A DNA stretch of 20,472 nt. Source: a bacterium (GTDB lineage Bacteria > Electryoneota > RPQS01). A program made the position numbers and the translations under genes. Below the pieces are notes generated by a model. That model was not told the origin of the DNA. It saw only the letters and a program-made list of their open reading frames with translations, and searched no databases. Positions 16,033 to 20,472 of the stretch are shown piece by piece; the stretch's first letter is position 1; each line of letters begins with the position of its first letter. The stretch lies in NCBI GenBank assembly GCA_018814465.1, contig JAHIZR010000267.1:1-20472 (forward strand), read 5' to 3'.

Positions 16033-19000
16033 CTATGTGGTTTCAGCCGGTTCCTTATCTCGAAGCAAGCGAACGGACACAAGCTTGGAAACACCCTCTT
16101 CCTGCATGGTGACGCCGTATAGATTGTCAGCGATCTCCATGGTTCGCTTATTGTGGGTGATTAAGATGAATTGTGTCTCAGTTGCGTGATGCCGGAGCAT
16201 GCGAGTGAAACGATCAATATTCGTATCATCCAGCGGAGCATCGACTTCATCCAACACACAGAACGGTGACGGTTTGACGCGATACAATGAAAAGAGAAGA
16301 GCGATCGCCGTCATCGTCTTCTCTCCCCCCGACATCAAACTGAGTGATTTCAGCCGCTTTCCTGACGGATTTGCCCAAATCGTGATATCAGCTTCAAGCA
16401 AGTCCTTTCCGCTTAGAATCAGGTCTGCTTCGCCCGCTGGAAAGAATTCAAGGAAGAGCGTCTGGAAATTCGATCTTACTGCTTCAAAGGTGTGCAGGAA
16501 TTTTGCTTCGGCGGTTTCATTTATTTTGCGGATCGTCTCTTCGAGAGTAGCCTTTGCCTGCAGCAGATCCTCACGGTTCTTCAGCATACTCTCAAGACGG
16601 GCATTCTCCTGTTCGTATTCTTCAACTGCAAGAAGATTGACCGGACCGAGGTTGTCAATCCGACCTTTCAACTCCTGAACAAGCTCCGGACTTGTCTCAA
16701 TATCTATCAGCTCCGGATGTGTCTCCAAGAAATCCTGAGCCGAGGGATTCAGATTATACTGGTTTCGCGCATTCGTGAGCAAAGCTTCCATTTCACCCTG
16801 CAAGCGCGCAACATCCATGCTTAACTTCCGCTCGCCTTGCAGAGCATCCTCCTGCCCGGATCGCAATTTTCGCAGTGTATCCTCGCGCGCGGTGATTCTT
16901 GATCTTATATCATTCAAAAGCTGGGTCGAGGCGTCAACATTGCGCAAACGATCGTCCCGCAATTGAAATCCATCGGATAATTGCGTCTCGATCTCCTTCA
17001 AACGAGATTCGATGCGGACAATGTCGTTGACAGCCTTTTCCGCAGCTCGCTCATTCGTCTCCTGAGTTTCACGCAGCTCGGTTAATGAAAGTTGAATCCT
17101 CTCAATATCCGCATCAACCAAAACCATGCGATGATGAATTGTATCACGACTCTTTTCAGTCTGATGCAGTCGATCACGCGCGGCATTTAAATCATTTCGG
17201 GCAAATGACAATTGCTCAGAGATTACTTCGTATTGGCTTTCCTGTTCGGCGAGATGCTCTTTAAGTGCCCGAATTCCAGACTCGGTCTCGCGAATGGAGT
17301 CATCGATCAATGCGAGCTGAGAATCACATGCTTGAATTCGCAGCGCCGCATCCTCTTCCCGCGTCTTTAATGAGCTGATGAGCGTAATGATCCTGACTTC
17401 GTTTTCCCGCAGCTTCCGAATCTCCTCAGTAGAAGCTTGAAGCTTGCTGCTGCTTTCCTTCAGCAGATCATTCTGAGTGCGAATCCTCTCTGAGCACTCG
17501 CCAAGCGAAGCAATGATCCCCGCCCGCTTTTTTGCGTTCTGTTCTATTAATCGCTGCAGTTCGTCTCTCTGTGCCGTCAATCCCAAATCAACAGGTCTCT
17601 GCTGTTCAGCGGATCCCGCATAAAAGATTCCGTCCGATTGAATCCATTCACCTTCGAGTGTGACAACCGTAGAGCGAGTCTCCGTACACCATCCCCGCAA
17701 CGCGAGAGCATCTTCCCAGCTTTCTACGATCACGGTGCGCCCCAAATAAGCGTAATGAGCTGAATTCAGATCGCTTGCCGGTATCAGATCAATCGCCCTG
17801 CAGAGAGCGTTTGCGGGAAGCTCATACTCGCTTCGGTCTGCAGTTTCAGCATCACGAAGCGTTATCAGCGTCGCGCGGCCTGATTCGTCCAAACGCAATT
17901 TCTCGATCGCTTTGAATGTCGTTTCAATCGAATCAGTCAAATAATGGTAAGCGGCCGAGCCAAGCACTCCTTGAAAAGCTCGCCGATATTTATCCTCCAC
18001 ATTAATGCTGTCGCCAAGCAAACCCCGCAATCCCTGAATGCTTGAATTGCGCAATGATTTCAGAGATTCACTGGAACGCGGACCCTTCTCTTCAAGAGTA
18101 GAAAGCAGATCCAGTTTAGATCGAGTTGTCTGTTCAAGTGAATTGAGAAGCTTTATTTCCTCTGTCAGTTCCTGCTTTTTCAGCAACGAATTCTCGAGCT
18201 GCTCGCTGATACTCCGATGGTTTTTTTGAAGATCCGCTTCAATCAATGAAGCTGATTTCTGCTCAGATTTCAGTTCTTCCAGTTCAACTGCCATTCTGTC
18301 GCGTTCTACAGAAATGTTTTCAATCAGATATTCCGCAGTTTCTTTTCTGCCTTTATTGGAAGCTTGCTGTGCAAGAGCATCCGTATGCCGGCTTTGAGCG
18401 GAAGCGAGCTGTACGCGGGTACTCTGCATTGCATTCTCATGAGCAACAGCTTTCCGCTCCTGTTCCTGCAAGGTATTCTGCTCGCCGCTGTAGTTTTTCT
18501 GGGCATCGGAGAGTAACTGGTCCGCTGCTTCCAGCTCGCCTGCAGTGGCTTCTTGCTGAAGTTTTTGTTCCTGCATGCGCCGATTCAGGGTATCAAGCTT
18601 TTCCGCCGAAAGTATCCGTTGTCTGTCCGTTCTCTCAATTGTCTCGTGGCAGGCCTGAACCGTGGCTCGATGACCGGCTTGTTCAGCCTCGAGTGTCGAG
18701 ATCTTGCTGACTACCTCCTCCAATAACCTGCGATATTCTGAAGCATTCTGCTCGGATTCGATCAATTCGCGCTTCAGCTCCTCAAGCTTTGCGTCTTCGG
18801 CACGCAATGCGCTCTTTAGAGACTCGGTCGAATCCGAAGATTCCCGCATGGCCGCTTCCAGCGGCTTAAGTTCATTTGCCAGCCTTTCATACTCGTGATA
18901 CATGAGCGCCGATTCCATCGAACGAAGATTCTGCGAGTATTCTTTATAGCGGCGCGCGCGCGATACTTGTCTTTTCAGCGAAGCGACCTGTCTTTCCACC

Positions 19001-19590
19001 TCATGCAGAATATCGGCAAGACGCATCAGATCGCCTTCGGTTTGCTCGAGTTTACTAAGGGCTTGTCTTCTGCGCTGCTTATACTGGGTGATGCCTGAAG
19101 CCTCTTCAAAAAGCTGGCGCCTGCCTTCACCTTCTTCGCGGAGAATTGATTCCACCATTTTCAATTCAAGAATGGAATACATATTCGGACCCATTCCGCT
19201 GTCATTAAGCAGATCCGTAATATCCCTAAGGCGGCAGGCATTTCCATTCAGCAGATATTCGCTCGTGCCATCCCGATGGAGCCTGCGGGCGATTTCTATC
19301 TCGGAATAAGGCAGATTGATTCTGCCAGATTCGTTATTGACCACGACTCTGACTTCGGCAAGATTCAATGGTTTTCTGTGATTCGTGCCGTTAAAGATCA
19401 CGTTCTCCATTCGCTCCCCGCGCAGCACTGACGACCGCTGCTCGCCGAGCACCCACCTGAGGGAATCGACAACGTTAGACTTGCCGCATCCATTAGGACC
19501 GACGACTGCGGTTATGCCTTCGGCAAAATCGATTTTCGTATCGATAGCAAAAGACTTGAAGCCGGATATGGAAAGAGAGGTTAATTGCAT
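16033..19590 (-). CDS. smc: Chromosome partition protein SMC
   Basis: The 1185-residue SMC ATPase that, with ScpA and ScpB, organises and segregates the chromosome. The layout is canonical and full length. The N-terminal head has Walker A GPNGCGKSN (31-39) and SLRWVLGEQ. Then come GMGPNMYSILE and the EEASGITQYKQRR segment, and a coiled coil to about residue 510. The hinge runs from about 518 to 670 (LLGDSINVEDKYRRAFQGVL; VVTLEGEWIQSDG). A second coiled coil leads to the C-terminal head with signature LMSGGEKTMTAIALLF and Walker B FCVLDEVDAPLDD. The hinge exit reads FYAGSAE where many SMCs have a GG-S motif. The ATG lies 32 bp after gatB. No scpA or scpB is in the window. Confidence 0.97.
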   Translation of the reverse strand: MQLTSLSISGFKSFAIDTKIDFAEGITAVVGPNGCGKSNVVDSLRWVLGEQRSSVLRGERMENVIFNGTNHRKPLNLAEVRVVVNNESGRINLPYSEIEIARRLHRDGTSEYLLNGNACRLRDITDLLNDSGMGPNMYSILELKMVESILREEGEGRRQLFEEASGITQYKQRRRQALSKLEQTEGDLMRLADILHEVERQVASLKRQVSRARRYKEYSQNLRSMESALMYHEYERLANELKPLEAAMRESSDSTESLKSALRAEDAKLEELKRELIESEQNASEYRRLLEEVVSKISTLEAEQAGHRATVQACHETIERTDRQRILSAEKLDTLNRRMQEQKLQQEATAGELEAADQLLSDAQKNYSGEQNTLQEQERKAVAHENAMQSTRVQLASAQSRHTDALAQQASNKGRKETAEYLIENISVERDRMAVELEELKSEQKSASLIEADLQKNHRSISEQLENSLLKKQELTEEIKLLNSLEQTTRSKLDLLSTLEEKGPRSSESLKSLRNSSIQGLRGLLGDSINVEDKYRRAFQGVLGSAAYHYLTDSIETTFKAIEKLRLDESGRATLITLRDAETADRSEYELPANALCRAIDLIPASDLNSAHYAYLGRTVIVESWEDALALRGWCTETRSTVVTLEGEWIQSDGIFYAGSAEQQRPVDLGLTAQRDELQRLIEQNAKKRAGIIASLGECSERIRTQNDLLKESSSKLQASTEEIRKLRENEVRIITLISSLKTREEDAALRIQACDSQLALIDDSIRETESGIRALKEHLAEQESQYEVISEQLSFARNDLNAARDRLHQTEKSRDTIHHRMVLVDADIERIQLSLTELRETQETNERAAEKAVNDIVRIESRLKEIETQLSDGFQLRDDRLRNVDASTQLLNDIRSRITAREDTLRKLRSGQEDALQGERKLSMDVARLQGEMEALLTNARNQYNLNPSAQDFLETHPELIDIETSPELVQELKGRIDNLGPVNLLAVEEYEQENARLESMLKNREDLLQAKATLEETIRKINETAEAKFLHTFEAVRSNFQTLFLEFFPAGEADLILSGKDLLEADITIWANPSGKRLKSLSLMSGGEKTMTAIALLFSLYRVKPSPFCVLDEVDAPLDDTNIDRFTRMLRHHATETQFILITHNKRTMEIADNLYGVTMQEEGVSKLVSVRLLRDKEPAETT

Positions 19591-19622
19591 ATGAACATAT
19601 CTCTTGAAAGATCGTATCTCGG

Positions 19623-20472
19623 TTACACTTCCAATAATTCCTTGACCAACTTTGCAACTGTCTTAGGGTCTGCCTGACCGTTTGTTGATTGCATGACCTG
19701 ACCTACAAAAAAGCCCATCAGGTTCTTTTTGCCGGAACGGTAGCGTTCGACTTCCTGCGGATGTGCCTTGATCAGCGGCTCGATTAAGGCACGAAGATCC
19801 GACTCATCGCCTATCTGTTTTATGCCATGCTTCAAGATAATGTCGCTGACCGACGTCTTATCCACGAGCATCAGCTTGAAAATATCCTTTGCCTGATTTC
19901 TTGAAACCGTCCCGGATGCCACCGCTTGCACGAGGTCGGCGAGCCGATCCGCTTTTACGGGTAATGCTTCGATCGTCCAATTGTTCTCTTTTGAAGCTCG
20001 CTGGACTTCGGACTGCATGAAGCTTGCTGAGATAACCGGACTGCCGCTGAGCTCGACCAGTGTTTGAAACATATCGCTGATGCCGATATCCGATGCAAGA
20101 AAATAGACAGACTCGGAATTCAGAGCATATTCTTCCGCATAGCGCTTGCGGCGTGAAGCGGGAAGTTCGGGCAAAGAAATTTGAATTGAATGAACAAAAT
20201 CAGGTGCCGTTTCAAGTTCGACCAGATCCGGTTCCGGGAAATAACGATAGTCATCCGATCCCTCCTTGCGCCGCATCGGCCGCAATTCGCCCTTTGCTTC
20301 ATCCCAGAGCAGGGTTTGACGATGTATCTCACCGCCGGATTCGTAAACAGCGATCTGCCGCTCCATTTCCGTTTGAACCGCGCGCTCAATGCTCCGAATC
20401 GAATTCAGGTTCTTCATTTCGGTTCGTTCACGAAAACCATCTTCTCCAACAAGCCTGACCGAGACATTCGCA
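19623..20472 (-). CDS. gatB: Aspartyl/glutamyl-tRNA(Asn/Gln) amidotransferase subunit B, C-terminal part
   Basis: The 3' end of gatB, cut by the right edge; 282 residues are visible in an open frame from the first full codon at 20471. GatB with GatA and GatC turns mischarged Glu-tRNA(Gln) and Asp-tRNA(Asn) into the correct amide form. The visible part begins in the catalytic cradle region (ANVSVRLVG; ERTEMKNLNSIRSIERAV, close to the family's TR-EIKNLNSF motif). It continues through RKEGSDDYRYFPEPDL and ends in the helical GatB/YqeY tail domain (IEALPVKADRLADLV; NQAKDIFKLML; GKKNLMGFFVGQVM). The ATG at 20417 is an internal Met, not the start. Nothing looks damaged; the missing N-terminus is only outside the window. 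Confidence 0.96.
   Translation of the reverse strand, partial: ANVSVRLVGEDGFRERTEMKNLNSIRSIERAVQTEMERQIAVYESGGEIHRQTLLWDEAKGELRPMRRKEGSDDYRYFPEPDLVELETAPDFVHSIQISLPELPASRRKRYAEEYALNSESVYFLASDIGISDMFQTLVELSGSPVISASFMQSEVQRASKENNWTIEALPVKADRLADLVQAVASGTVSRNQAKDIFKLMLVDKTSVSDIILKHGIKQIGDESDLRALIEPLIKAHPQEVERYRSGKKNLMGFFVGQVMQSTNGQADPKTVAKLVKELLEV

Noticed and set aside
18953..18962. Short GC alternating run within smc
   Set aside because: About ten bases encoding part of the RRARR-type region of the coiled coil. It is in frame, ordinary, and not a repeat element.

Overview
The window is a single-direction gene block: every supported gene lies on the minus strand, so transcription runs from high to low coordinates. 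The gene set suggests a member of the FCB superphylum outside the Bacteroidota proper, of the Zixibacteria or related candidate-phylum kind. Supporting this are a type IX secretion (T9SS) PorU/PorV pair, T9SS type A C-terminal sorting domains, a GWxTD protein and a DUF5683-like protein. Against Bacteroidota itself are good Shine-Dalgarno sites (for example GGAGG before porV and GGAGGA before the leftmost gene) and a classical TTGACT-17-TACACT promoter. Bacteroidota mostly lack the first and use a different -33/-7 promoter. The exact phylum cannot be fixed from the sequence alone.

Right part (about 20472 to 12553): the 3' end of gatB (tRNA amidotransferase), then smc (chromosome segregation ATPase), a secreted GWxTD protein, an ABC-2/NatA-type ATPase with no permease beside it, and a response regulator with an HD-GYP (c-di-GMP phosphodiesterase) output domain. 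Gaps are 32 bp, 8 bp, a 4-bp ATGA overlap, and 77 bp, so at least smc, the GWxTD gene and the ABC gene look co-transcribed.

Boundary (12552 to 12228): the only gene-free stretch above 300 bp, and the most interesting part. In minus-strand order it holds a weak terminator, a near-consensus sigma-70 promoter, a roughly 120-nt region of nested long-range complementarity, and a strong intrinsic terminator ending about 25 nt before the first plausible porU start. One upstream segment (CATTCG) can pair either within the long stem or with the 5' arm of the terminator. That is the logic of an attenuator or riboswitch; a free-standing roughly 180-nt RNA is the alternative.

Left part (12227 to 1): porU (C25 sortase-like peptidase with T9SS signal), porV (outer-membrane shuttle), an M6-like protein whose zinc site HEFGH has become KLFGN, a three-part protein (gluzincin peptidase, beta-propeller, Omp85-like barrel), and the 5' part of a DUF5683-like gene running off the left edge. 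The four internal junctions are only 45, 23, 11 and 39 bp, so this reads as one cell-envelope/T9SS operon governed by the structured leader. The M6-like gene appears to start at a CTG codon that supplies its signal peptide. No tRNA, rRNA, mobile element or CRISPR array was seen.
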